Below are positions 35,457 through 43,763 of a stretch of 64,000 bases of DNA, in pieces. A program made the position numbers and the translations under genes. Source of the DNA: Firmicutes bacterium UBA5010 (GTDB taxonomy: Bacteria; Bacillota; Clostridia; Tissierellales; Sedimentibacteraceae); contig DGYI01000070.1 of assembly GCA_002396645.1 (NCBI GenBank), positions 418 to 64,417 of the forward strand. Direction: 5' to 3'. The number at the start of each line of letters is the position of its first letter. Position 1 is the first letter of the stretch. The notes below the pieces were generated by a model, which worked only from the letters and a program-made list of their open reading frames with translations, searched no databases and had not been told where the DNA came from.

Positions 35457-37343
35457 ATGAATTACCTTAAAAAATATATAAGACATGTGATTCTATGCAG
35501 CCTATTAATCTTGTCTTTATTTCTTTTTACTGCATGTGGGGCAAAAATTAATACTGAAATGAATATTGATAAGAACTTCAAAGGCGAGCGAATTATAACG
35601 GCATTGATAAAAAGCTCGGATTTAAAGAGCTATGTATCAACGGGAGCGGACGGAATTGAAGAAACTGTCAAAAATTACATACCCGAGGCAATGAGCTATA
35701 AGAGAATAGACAAGGAATCGGGCGATACAGAATTTGTTTTTAATATAAGTTTTGACAATGTAGAAAATTATACTAAAAAAATAGCACAAATATTAAATAA
35801 AAATCCGGACAATGCAATTCAAGCTAATATAATATATGATAATAAAAGTAATGAATTTAAAAAATCTATATTGTTTGAAGAAAATTTTTCGTCTAATGAT
35901 TTATTAAGCTGGCTGGTTTATGGTCTTAAAGCTGAAAATAAGATAAGTCACAGCACTGTAAGCGATTGGATGGAAACAGGAACATCATCTTTGAAAATAG
36001 ATAATCAAGATTTTAATGTATATAATATTTTCAGTGTGAGTCAATCCGAATCAACAAGCTTTGAAAAAATAAATGTATTAACAGAGCTTTTGGATAATGG
36101 AAAATTTGAGAGAAGTATTACATTTTCAGTTCATGAAAAAAATCTTAAAATTTTAAACGAGAAAGGAGTAGTTTTAAGCGAATATCTAAAGAATCTCTCG
36201 CCTAAAGACTCTATGTTTGAAGAATCAAAAGAAGACAAATATACTAATTACATTGTATCTTTTGAAACAGGCACCTCTCAGGAGCTGTGTTCAATCACCG
36301 ATAAACTTTTTAACAGTCAAAACTCAGTTTTTGCAATAAATTATTCTTCCTATGAAGATATTAAAAACAATGTAAAAATAGATTTAGATGAGTATATCGA
36401 CGCATCATACTATTTGGATTATGACAGCAAAAAATTGACCAGTGAAGTTTATCTTTATGACAACCTGTTTGTAGATTATAAAAACACGCAAAAAGACTTA
36501 TATATGAATAAGATAGAAGACAAAACAGTCTTTAGCTATAGTCCGAATTTCTATGATACATATAAATTTACATTCTCTTTGCCTATTCAATTCCAAAGTG
36601 TGAATCTGGATATTGATGTAAATAAAAATAAAATTTCAGAAAAATTGGCTATGACGGTAAGCGGCAATTTGCCGGACAGCTTAACGAAAATTATTGAAAA
36701 TAATATAAAATCCAGTATTGAATCAGGGAAAATAGACTTAGATATAAAAAATGAAGAAAATACTGTTACTTATACATTAAGCCTTAAAGCTGAGCCGGAA
36801 GAACTTTCAGGCGAGTTTAAAAATTTCTTATCAAGCTTCACAGGTAATAATGTAAATCACGAAATAACATATAACGAGGTAGAAAGTAAATCAAAGTTCA
36901 AGACGATGAACTCCTTAGAGATTGTTGCAAATTTATCCGGATTGACTACAGAGTCAATGAATTTTTACTGCAAGCCTTCAACAGCTAAAAAGTTTGAAAT
37001 TTTGGACACTTCCAGTATAGAGGAGTCAGAAAAGAGCACAAATAAAAATGTATCTGCAACGATAAGAGGAGGATATGTTCGTTTTTACGCATTAGAGGTC
37101 GGAATAAATTTTGTATCTTTAATTATCTTAGCTTTATTTATAATAATTTTAGTGCTTGTATTATGGTACCTTATAGCACATAGGGAAAAAATAAAGGCTT
37201 TGTTTGAAAGTATAAAAGAGAAGAAACAAGCAGTCAGTACAAGTGATAATATAATCAGTATAAAAGATAATGCTGCTTTAACAGATACTAACGAAGTAAG
37301 TTTGAATCAAGACGATGAAGAAGATGAGGATGAGTTTATATAA
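35457..37343 (+). CDS. Large lipoprotein with C-terminal membrane helix, unknown function
   Basis: This 628-residue protein has a signal peptide ending LFLFTAC (lipobox Cys27), a long extracellular region (about 28-550), one C-terminal membrane helix (about 556-580), and a 45-residue cytoplasmic tail ending in an acidic cluster. The extracellular part is rich in beta-strand-like sequence with aromatic and Asn residues and has no enzyme motif I recognise. Being anchored at both ends is unusual and suggests a scaffold or signal-transmitting role. It shares an operon with the zinc-ribbon protein and ends at a terminator at 37381. Confidence 0.68.
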   Translation: MNYLKKYIRHVILCSLLILSLFLFTACGAKINTEMNIDKNFKGERIITALIKSSDLKSYVSTGADGIEETVKNYIPEAMSYKRIDKESGDTEFVFNISFDNVENYTKKIAQILNKNPDNAIQANIIYDNKSNEFKKSILFEENFSSNDLLSWLVYGLKAENKISHSTVSDWMETGTSSLKIDNQDFNVYNIFSVSQSESTSFEKINVLTELLDNGKFERSITFSVHEKNLKILNEKGVVLSEYLKNLSPKDSMFEESKEDKYTNYIVSFETGTSQELCSITDKLFNSQNSVFAINYSSYEDIKNNVKIDLDEYIDASYYLDYDSKKLTSEVYLYDNLFVDYKNTQKDLYMNKIEDKTVFSYSPNFYDTYKFTFSLPIQFQSVNLDIDVNKNKISEKLAMTVSGNLPDSLTKIIENNIKSSIESGKIDLDIKNEENTVTYTLSLKAEPEELSGEFKNFLSSFTGNNVNHEITYNEVESKSKFKTMNSLEIVANLSGLTTESMNFYCKPSTAKKFEILDTSSIEESEKSTNKNVSATIRGGYVRFYALEVGINFVSLIILALFIIILVLVLWYLIAHREKIKALFESIKEKKQAVSTSDNIISIKDNAALTDTNEVSLNQDDEEDEDEFI

Positions 37344-37380
37344 TTAAAAATCCAAAATCATAAATAAATAAACCTTAGGA

Positions 37381-37424
37381 AAAAGCGGAGCCCCATATAT
37401 AGTTATTTTGGGGACTCCGCTTTT
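37381..37424. terminator. Bidirectional terminator between lipoprotein gene and spoIID
   Basis: AAGCGGAG-CCCC pairs with GGGG-CTCCGCTT (37383-37394 with 37410-37422, one bulged A), flanked by AAAA on one side and TTTT on the other. Both convergent genes end here. Confidence 0.87.
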
Positions 37425-37425
37425 A

Positions 37426-38454
37426 TTATTTGTATTTTATTATATCTACACCTGTATAGTAATGCTTTAAAATGTCTTCATAATTAAAGCCTTGAATTGC
37501 CATGCCGTTAGCTCCGTATTGACTCATTCCTACACCATGACCATATCCGTTTGTTATAATTTCAATTGTATTATTGCTTTGCACGAATCTGAAACCTGCC
37601 GAGTTTAAATTATATAAGGAACGAATATCTCTGCCTGTCAATACTTTATCCCCTATTTGCAAAGATTTTATCTTCCCGCCCTCACTGATATCAACTAAGG
37701 ATATTTTATTTTTTAGATTTTGTGCTGTTAAATCGCTTACGCCAAAATTCTCATTCAGCTTTTGGATAAATTCTGAAACAGGTATTGAGACGCTTGAAGT
37801 GAGCTTAGGAGAATTCTCCTCATATGGACTTTCTACACTTCTCAAATATGGAGTAAAGGCGCTGAAAACATCTTCTGAATTTTCAGTTTTACCTCCGCTT
37901 GTAGAATGAAATAAGGGCTCAATTATTTTATTTTTATAGCTCAATATTTGTCCTCTTGTTGAATTAACCGCACTTGCAATTTTATCCCAATATTTATTAT
38001 ACCAGTCTTGAGAAAATTTTTCTATAAGCTCGTCTTTTGAGTAATATACCTGACAATGTATACCAGTGCAAATAGGAGCATCTTTATGCTGTTCCGGGTT
38101 TTTTGTGTTTTTCTTTAATTTATATAAAAGATAAGTACGTGCTGCAACAGCTTGAGCCTTCAATGCCTCGGATTCAAATTCCGCAGGCATTTCTGCTGCA
38201 ACCACTCCCATAACGTAGTCCTCTATTTCAAGTGTCAGAACCTTATCATTGTTAATATCATAGACTTGTACATATCTGATTTCAAAATCATCACTGGATA
38301 TCACCAAATCATCCGTTTCTTTGATTTCTATTTCAGAATTTTTTAAAGGGTATTTTTTTTCAAAAAAGTGTAAAGATAATGTAGGTATTATATAAAGAAA
38401 CAAAAAAACAACAGCTGCAAGTAAAGAAATCTTTTTTATATTATCATTTGCCAT
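37426..38454 (-). CDS. spoIID: Stage II sporulation protein D (SpoIID)
   Basis: This 342-residue membrane-anchored lytic transglycosylase acts in the mother cell during engulfment. An N-terminal helix (about 7-28) anchors it. The signature VAAEMPAEFESEALKAQAVAARTY contains the catalytic Glu; HSTSGGKTENSEDVF and GYGHGVGMSQYGANGMA are also characteristic. Length matches the family. SpoIID works with SpoIIP and SpoIIM, neither of which is here. It is divergent from spoIIQ. AAGGAGG lies 13 nt before ATG 38454. Expected control is sigma-E, but I could not confirm a matching promoter. Confidence 0.95.
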   Translation of the reverse strand: MANDNIKKISLLAAVVFLFLYIIPTLSLHFFEKKYPLKNSEIEIKETDDLVISSDDFEIRYVQVYDINNDKVLTLEIEDYVMGVVAAEMPAEFESEALKAQAVAARTYLLYKLKKNTKNPEQHKDAPICTGIHCQVYYSKDELIEKFSQDWYNKYWDKIASAVNSTRGQILSYKNKIIEPLFHSTSGGKTENSEDVFSAFTPYLRSVESPYEENSPKLTSSVSIPVSEFIQKLNENFGVSDLTAQNLKNKISLVDISEGGKIKSLQIGDKVLTGRDIRSLYNLNSAGFRFVQSNNTIEIITNGYGHGVGMSQYGANGMAIQGFNYEDILKHYYTGVDIIKYK

Positions 38455-38568
38455 TTCTCTTAACTTTCCTCCTTAACATTAGTTTATATAAATAATTATA
38501 TTAATTTTTAAGAAAAATAGAACATGAGTAAAAGCTCAATTTATCATCCCAAATTATTATTTATTAAT

Positions 38569-38597
38569 GTATATTATTAAAAAATATGGAAATGATA
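38569..38597 (+). promoter_or_regulatory. Sigma-F-like promoter of spoIIQ
   Basis: GTATA (38569-38573), 14-bp spacer, GGAAATGATA (38588-38597). This resembles the forespore sigma-F consensus GYATA-N15-GGnnAnAnTn with one mismatch, and SpoIIQ is a classic sigma-F gene. Confidence 0.55.
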
Positions 38598-38626
38598 TTA
38601 AAAAATGAGGAGGTAATGTTGAAAAA

Positions 38627-39340
38627 ATGAAACAGAATAACTTTTTCAATAAGATGAAAAAACAATTTAGGAAGATTTTCAAGGAGTTAAAAAATAAAAA
38701 TACAAGCTTTTTTGTATTAGCTCTGTGTATCTGCTTGATTTCGACAGCAATAATATGGAAATATACTAACAATGATAAAAATAATACAATAGTGAAAGAA
38801 GATGATAAAGGTTCAGATAGTTTAAGTGCCAATGAAGATCCATATAAGGATTATGTTGAAAAAACTATGGATGAGTACCAGAGAGCATTAGAAGAGCAGA
38901 AAAAAAATGATAAGGAAAAAGAAGAAAACATATTAGACTCTTTTGAAAAACCAATCTCGGGAAAAATATCCAGAGAATTTAATATTGATGAATTAATTTA
39001 TTTTGAAGCTATAGAGGAGTGGAGAACTCATCAGGGAATAGATATTCAACCGGATGGAGATCTTAATGTATATTCTTCATATGATGGCGTAGTGGATAAA
39101 GTAAACAGAAACAGTATAGTAGGTGTTGAAATTGTAATAAATCATGGAAATGACATTCTTACTGTATACAACTGTTTATCAAGCAGTGCTGTTAAGCTTG
39201 GAGATAATGTGAAAAAAGGACAGAAGATAGGAACGCTGGGAGTAATAGAAAATATAGAGATGTCTGAAGTTCCGCATCTTCATTATGAAATCGTAGTTAA
39301 AGGGAAAAATTATGATCCAAGTTCTTATTACGAGGACTAA
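38627..39340 (+). CDS. spoIIQ: SpoIIQ-type M23 peptidase, forespore engulfment protein
   Basis: This 237-residue protein has one membrane helix (about 24-45), a charged coiled stretch (about 60-105) and a LytM/M23 domain (about 108-237). The zinc site is complete: HQGID supplies His and Asp, HLHYE supplies the His pair. Bacillus SpoIIQ has lost one zinc ligand, whereas clostridial SpoIIQ keeps them, so endopeptidase activity is likely here. It sits between spoIID and spoIIID, the standard clostridial arrangement. ATG 38627 is 13 nt from GAGGAGG; a four-codon mini-frame (ATG 38616) ends in an overlapping TGA. Confidence 0.9.
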   Translation: MKQNNFFNKMKKQFRKIFKELKNKNTSFFVLALCICLISTAIIWKYTNNDKNNTIVKEDDKGSDSLSANEDPYKDYVEKTMDEYQRALEEQKKNDKEKEENILDSFEKPISGKISREFNIDELIYFEAIEEWRTHQGIDIQPDGDLNVYSSYDGVVDKVNRNSIVGVEIVINHGNDILTVYNCLSSSAVKLGDNVKKGQKIGTLGVIENIEMSEVPHLHYEIVVKGKNYDPSSYYED

Positions 39341-39462
39341 AAAATCTTAAGATATGTTCTATTATAACAAACTTAAGCATATGAATTAAAATAAGATGAT
39401 TGCTTTGCTAAAGGAAATAAAGGGTGGCAGACATTTGTGTAAATAATAGCATGGAGGTAAGT

Positions 39463-39732
39463 ATGAAGGATTACATAGAAAAAAGAGCAATGGAAATCGC
39501 GGAATATATTATAAATACTGAATCTACAGTGAGACAGACAGCAAAAAAATTTGGTGTTAGTAAAAGTACAGTCCATAAAGATGTAACCGAAAGACTACCA
39601 AAAATAAACCCTCCTATTGCAAATGACGTAAAGAGGATTTTATTAAAAAATAAATCGGAAAGGCATATTAGGGGAGGAAAAGCTACACGCCTGAAATATA
39701 AGGAAGTAGATAAAGAAGTAATAAATATGTAA
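39463..39732 (+). CDS. spoIIID: Stage III sporulation protein D (SpoIIID)
   Basis: This 89-residue DNA-binding protein remodels sigma-E-dependent mother-cell transcription. The helix-turn-helix TVRQTAKKFGVSKSTVHKDVTERLP is nearly the classical SpoIIID sequence, followed by the conserved HIRGGKATRLKYK tail. The frame opens at 39424, but ATG 39463 matches the known N-terminus (KDYIEKR) and has GGAGG 5 nt upstream. A strong terminator follows directly. Confidence 0.96.
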   Translation: MKDYIEKRAMEIAEYIINTESTVRQTAKKFGVSKSTVHKDVTERLPKINPPIANDVKRILLKNKSERHIRGGKATRLKYKEVDKEVINM

Positions 39733-39737
39733 AACAG

Positions 39738-39769
39738 AAAAAACAAGCGTGAACAAGTGCTTGTTTTTT
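39738..39769. terminator. Bidirectional terminator between spoIIID and subtilase gene
   Basis: AAAAAACAAGC (39738-39748) pairs with GCTTGTTTTTT (39759-39769), 10-nt loop. The A and T runs flank it symmetrically, serving both convergent genes. Confidence 0.88.
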
Positions 39770-39780
39770 CATGTAAAAAA

Positions 39781-40953
39781 TTATATGTTAAACAATTTAT
39801 TTAAGTCCAATACACCCGCACCCTCATCAAATTGACCTGCTCCGGTTTTTGTGCAGTTTTCAAGCAAAAGTTTTTTAGCTTCAAAATGCGTAAGATCAGG
39901 TCGTTCCTGCAATAAAAGAGCAACTACACCGGAAACGATAGGAGCAGCCATAGAGGTGCCCGTAAGTGATGAATATCCTGTGTTATCTGTACTTGACAAT
40001 GATGTTATATCAACACCCGGTGCTAATAAATCGGGTTTTCTGACTCTGTCTCTGGTAGGACCTCTGCTTGAAAATGCAGGAATAGTAAAGGAATCTGTGT
40101 CGGAATATTTTCTGTCATCACAAGCTCCTACAGATATAACAAACCTGCTTGTAGCAGGTGAAAGTATGCTTCTTGGATTCGGGCCGTTATTTCCTACAGC
40201 TGATATTACAATAAGCCCGTTTTCTATTGCCTTATTCGCAGCCTTTACAAGAGGGTCAACACGTTCAGAATTCTGAGCTGCGGTGCCTAAAGATAAATTC
40301 AGTATCTTAGTTTTAAATATATCCTTTGTATATATAACCCATTGTATTGCCGATAATATGTCTGATACCTTTCCGTTTCCTTCTTGATCCAATGCCTTTA
40401 CTGATAAAATATTTGCCTCAGGCGCAATACCCCTGTACTTTCCCTTTGAAGATACTCCGTTTGATGCAACTATTCCCGAGATGTGGGTTCCGTGTCCGTT
40501 GTCGTCATAAGGCTTAGCACTGCTTTTAAGAAAATCCTTGAATCCTACTATTCTGTTGCTTGGATAGGTCAAATCTCTGTGCATAGTTATGCCTGTATCT
40601 ATTATTGCGACAGTAATTCCTTTTCCGGTGTAACCCGCAGTGATTGCTTTATCTGTGCCTATAGTTTTACCTGCCGTGTTAATTATAGTATGAATTCTTG
40701 AATCATAAGAAATAAAATCTATATCCTCATGGGCATAGAAGTTTTTTATTTGCTGTATATTCATGTCACAGGCAAAGCCGTTGACTATGGGAAGCTCATA
40801 TTTAATTCGTTTTGAAAGCGCTGAAACATTACTCTGTGTGTATGCTTTTTGGCTTTTTAGGCTAACAATAACAGGTATGCTGTCATTTTTGTTTGAGTTT
40901 ATAATTGATTGTATAAATGGACATGCCTTTGCATATATGTTATTTTTTTTCAT
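39781..40953 (-). CDS. Subtilisin-family serine protease (S8), no signal peptide
   Basis: This 390-residue protease has the triad Asp119 (IIDTGITMHRD), His154 (NGHGTHISG) and Ser334 (GTSMAAPIVSG), with the oxyanion Asn in SAVGNNGP. Residues about 1-85 look like an I9-type propeptide. There is no signal peptide, so it is probably an intracellular subtilase like AprX/Isp, or released on lysis. The frame opens at GTG 40962, but that codon lies inside the AAGAAGG ribosome site; ATG 40953 is preferred. It is divergent from walR; HtrA, the usual wal-linked protease, is absent here. Confidence 0.9.
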   Translation of the reverse strand: MKKNNIYAKACPFIQSIINSNKNDSIPVIVSLKSQKAYTQSNVSALSKRIKYELPIVNGFACDMNIQQIKNFYAHEDIDFISYDSRIHTIINTAGKTIGTDKAITAGYTGKGITVAIIDTGITMHRDLTYPSNRIVGFKDFLKSSAKPYDDNGHGTHISGIVASNGVSSKGKYRGIAPEANILSVKALDQEGNGKVSDILSAIQWVIYTKDIFKTKILNLSLGTAAQNSERVDPLVKAANKAIENGLIVISAVGNNGPNPRSILSPATSRFVISVGACDDRKYSDTDSFTIPAFSSRGPTRDRVRKPDLLAPGVDITSLSSTDNTGYSSLTGTSMAAPIVSGVVALLLQERPDLTHFEAKKLLLENCTKTGAGQFDEGAGVLDLNKLFNI

Positions 40954-41080
40954 TTTAGTCACCTTCTTGCAATCAATTTATGCAAGAGGGCATTGTTGGT
41001 GTGCAAAATAAAAAAATTGCTGTAATTTATTTTTAAATATTGTATAATAGAATGTATAAACGTTCAGGAGGGGAAAAAGA

Positions 41081-41764
41081 ATGGATGAAAAGATTCTGGT
41101 AGTTGATGATGAGAGACCGATAGCGGAAATAATTAAATATAATTTAAAAAAAGAAGGCTTTGATGTTAAAACTGTATATGACGGAGAAGAAGCTATAAAA
41201 GCAGTTCATGAAATGAAACCTGATCTGATAGTGCTGGATGTTATGCTGCCTAAAAAAAATGGCTTTGAGGTTTTAAGAGAAATCAGAATGGAATATGTTA
41301 TGCCTGTTCTTATGCTTACTGCAAAAGAAGAGGAAAATGATAGAATTACAGGACTTGAACTCGGAGCTGATGATTATATAATTAAGCCTTTTAGCAATAA
41401 AGAGCTTGTTGCCAGAGTAAAAGCAAATCTAAGAAGAGTCAGACTTTCTACAGTAGAAGAGGAAATGAAATCCAAAATAACGACAGTCGGCAATCTTGAG
41501 ATTAATCTGAATACTTTTGAGGTTTCAAAGCATGGTGAAATTGTTGATTTGACAAACAGAGAATTTGACTTATTAAAATATTTTGTTCAGAATCCTGATA
41601 AAACATTTGACAGAGAGCATCTGCTCAAGGCTGTTTGGAATTATGATTTTGGGGATTTAAGAACAGTTGATGTAACAATAAGAAGACTTAGAGAAAAAAT
41701 AGAAACAGAAGATGACAAATATATCATAACTAAGCGTGGGGTAGGATACTACTTCAAAAGCTAA
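41081..41764 (+). CDS. walR: WalR (YycF) response regulator
   Basis: This 227-residue OmpR-family regulator controls peptidoglycan hydrolase and cell-wall genes and is usually essential in low-GC Gram-positives. The phospho-acceptor is Asp53 in LIVLDVMLPKKNGFEV, and the winged helix has LTNREFDLLKYFVQNPDKTFDREHLL and VDVTIRRLREKIE. Assignment to WalR rather than another OmpR regulator rests on the walK-yycH-yycI genes that follow. Shine-Dalgarno GGAGGGG precedes ATG 41081. TATAAT at 41043-41048 is a likely -10. Confidence 0.93.
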   Translation: MDEKILVVDDERPIAEIIKYNLKKEGFDVKTVYDGEEAIKAVHEMKPDLIVLDVMLPKKNGFEVLREIRMEYVMPVLMLTAKEEENDRITGLELGADDYIIKPFSNKELVARVKANLRRVRLSTVEEEMKSKITTVGNLEINLNTFEVSKHGEIVDLTNREFDLLKYFVQNPDKTFDREHLLKAVWNYDFGDLRTVDVTIRRLREKIETEDDKYIITKRGVGYYFKS

Positions 41765-41789
41765 AATTAAAATTTGTACACAGAACCGT

Positions 41790-41816
41790 CCAAAGACTGT
41801 TTTTAATGGTCTTTGG
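41790..41816 (+). other. Hairpin in the walR-walK gap
   Basis: CCAAAGAC (41790-41797) pairs with GTCTTTGG (41809-41816), 11-nt loop, no T-run. In a 104-bp gap where the two genes are often only a few bases apart, it may be an mRNA-processing or partial attenuation site. Confidence 0.45.
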
Positions 41817-41868
41817 ATATATTCAAATGTCTTGAACTTAGTTTGAGACTGTGCGGAGGACACAAACA

Positions 41869-43656
41869 ATGTTTAAAAGTATTAGGTGGAGATTTGTATT
41901 AATATATTTTCTATTAATCTTTCTTGCTATGACAATAGTCGGATTTTTTATTGTTATGCAATTTGAAAAAATTCAATTGGATATGAATTCAAAAAATATA
42001 AAAGCTCGTGTTACCTCTATTTATGCATCATCAAGTGCGATGCAGCAAGATAACTGGATAAGTAATGCCGGCAACATAAAGCGTAATGTAATGAACAGCA
42101 TACAGCTTGGATACAATGAAAATGTTTATATAATTTTGAATGATATGAACAAAACTATCATAGCATCAAGCATCTTAGGTCTGGAAGAGTACAGCGCATA
42201 TAACGTTGAAAGAATAAACAGCGAAATATTGGTAAAATCCATAAATGGAGCTGTAGCCGAAACTATCGTAAAAAACGAGCTTGATAATACTCAGATAAGT
42301 CATATTTCATATCCGCTCAAAAATGATGGCGAAGACATAAAAGGATATATTTACTTGACAAATGATATAAGCTATATATATTCAACCGTTGATCAGTCAA
42401 GAGACATGTTCACAAGGGCTACGTTCATAGCGCTTCTTTTGACCATAATTCTCGGATTTATTATTTCAAAAAGTATTACAGGACCTATAAAAGCTCTGAC
42501 TGTAAAGGCTAAGCAAATGTCGCAGGGAGACTTTAATCAGAAGGTTGAAATAAAATCTGATGATGAGATAGGACAGCTCGGCAAAATGTTTAACTATTTA
42601 ATTGATGAACTCAGAATGAGTATGTCAAGATTAACTCAGGAAAAGAGTAAGATTGAAACTACTCTTACCTATATGGCAGATGGAGTATTAACAGTAGATA
42701 AAAGAGGAAATATAATACATATAAATCCGGTTGCAAAAAAAATATTGTCAGTCAGAAGCAAGGATGTATTTTATGATCAGATTATTTCGAGGAAAACCCA
42801 TGATTTATATTTAGATAGAATAGAGGAAAATAAATGGAACGGAACATATGTATTAGAAACAGAGAAAGAGACATATAAAGTTGATTATGCACCGTTTATG
42901 GATGGACAAAATCAAATAGGCGGCGTTATTTTAGTGTTTAAAAATATAACAGAGCAATTCAGGATGGAAAAACTGCAAAAAGAATTTGTGGCTAATGTAT
43001 CGCATGAGTTAAAAACGCCGATAACTACAATAAAAAGCTATACTGAAACCTTGCTTGAAGGAGCCTTGGAGGAAGAAGAGGTAGCAACTGATTTTCTAAA
43101 GGTAATCAACAGCGAAAGCGATAGGATGTCGCGCTTAGTCAGCGATTTGTTAAGATTGTCAAGAATGGATCATGAGGAAACAAGCTGGACTAAGGAAAAG
43201 ATAAACATAAACGAAATAGTTAAGGACACATATACAAAGCTTTTATTGCAGGCAAAGAGCAAGAATATAAAAATGACCTGCAATTTAGACAGCAGAAATT
43301 CAAATGTACTGTTTGACAAGGATGGTCTTGAGCAAATACTTTTAAATATAATCGGAAATGCTATCAAATATACACCTGAGGGAGGCGATGTCAGCATAGA
43401 TATTTCGTCTGAAACAAGCAGAGTGGTCATAAGTATAAAGGATACCGGAGTGGGTATACCAAAGGAAGATTTAAATCATGTATTTGAAAGATTTTATAGA
43501 GTTGATAAGGCAAGAACACGTCAAATGGGCGGAACCGGTTTGGGTCTTTCGATTGCCGAACAGATAGCCAAAGCGCATGACAGTGTTATAGAACTCAACA
43601 GTGAATTTCATATCGGCACTACAGTTGATATAAAAATACCTAAATTGCTGAAATAA
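41869..43656 (+). CDS. walK: WalK (YycG) sensor histidine kinase
   Basis: This 595-residue kinase, from ATG 41869 with GGAGG 9 nt upstream, has helix 1 (about 9-31), an extracellular sensor domain (32-182), helix 2 (about 184-203), HAMP (about 201-252), PAS (about 258-365), HisKA with His379 in FVANVSHELKTP, and an ATPase domain ending GGTGLGLSIAEQI. The extracellular domain plus cytoplasmic PAS is the standard WalK design. It works with WalR and is restrained by YycH and YycI, encoded next. The frame opens 18 bp earlier at a GTG that lies before its own ribosome site. Confidence 0.94.
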   Translation: MFKSIRWRFVLIYFLLIFLAMTIVGFFIVMQFEKIQLDMNSKNIKARVTSIYASSSAMQQDNWISNAGNIKRNVMNSIQLGYNENVYIILNDMNKTIIASSILGLEEYSAYNVERINSEILVKSINGAVAETIVKNELDNTQISHISYPLKNDGEDIKGYIYLTNDISYIYSTVDQSRDMFTRATFIALLLTIILGFIISKSITGPIKALTVKAKQMSQGDFNQKVEIKSDDEIGQLGKMFNYLIDELRMSMSRLTQEKSKIETTLTYMADGVLTVDKRGNIIHINPVAKKILSVRSKDVFYDQIISRKTHDLYLDRIEENKWNGTYVLETEKETYKVDYAPFMDGQNQIGGVILVFKNITEQFRMEKLQKEFVANVSHELKTPITTIKSYTETLLEGALEEEEVATDFLKVINSESDRMSRLVSDLLRLSRMDHEETSWTKEKININEIVKDTYTKLLLQAKSKNIKMTCNLDSRNSNVLFDKDGLEQILLNIIGNAIKYTPEGGDVSIDISSETSRVVISIKDTGVGIPKEDLNHVFERFYRVDKARTRQMGGTGLGLSIAEQIAKAHDSVIELNSEFHIGTTVDIKIPKLLK

Positions 43657-43690
43657 AGGGACAATAAACTTGTGCTAAATATGCTTATAC

Positions 43691-43739
43691 TCAATCTTGA
43701 TTGAAGTTTGAATATTTGAAATGTCTCAACGCAGTTGAG
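43691..43739 (+). other. Two short palindromes in the walK-yycH gap
   Basis: TCAATC-tt-GATTGA (43691-43704) and CTCAAC-gca-GTTGAG (43725-43739). Both are perfect 6-bp stems without T-runs. Confidence 0.35.
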
Positions 43740-43763
43740 GCTATGGCATAATAAGAGGTTATT

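Noticed and set aside
38616..38630. Four-codon frame overlapping the spoIIQ start codon
   Set aside because: It is very close to the Shine-Dalgarno site and encodes only MLKK; it is noted as a possible coupling artefact, not as a gene.
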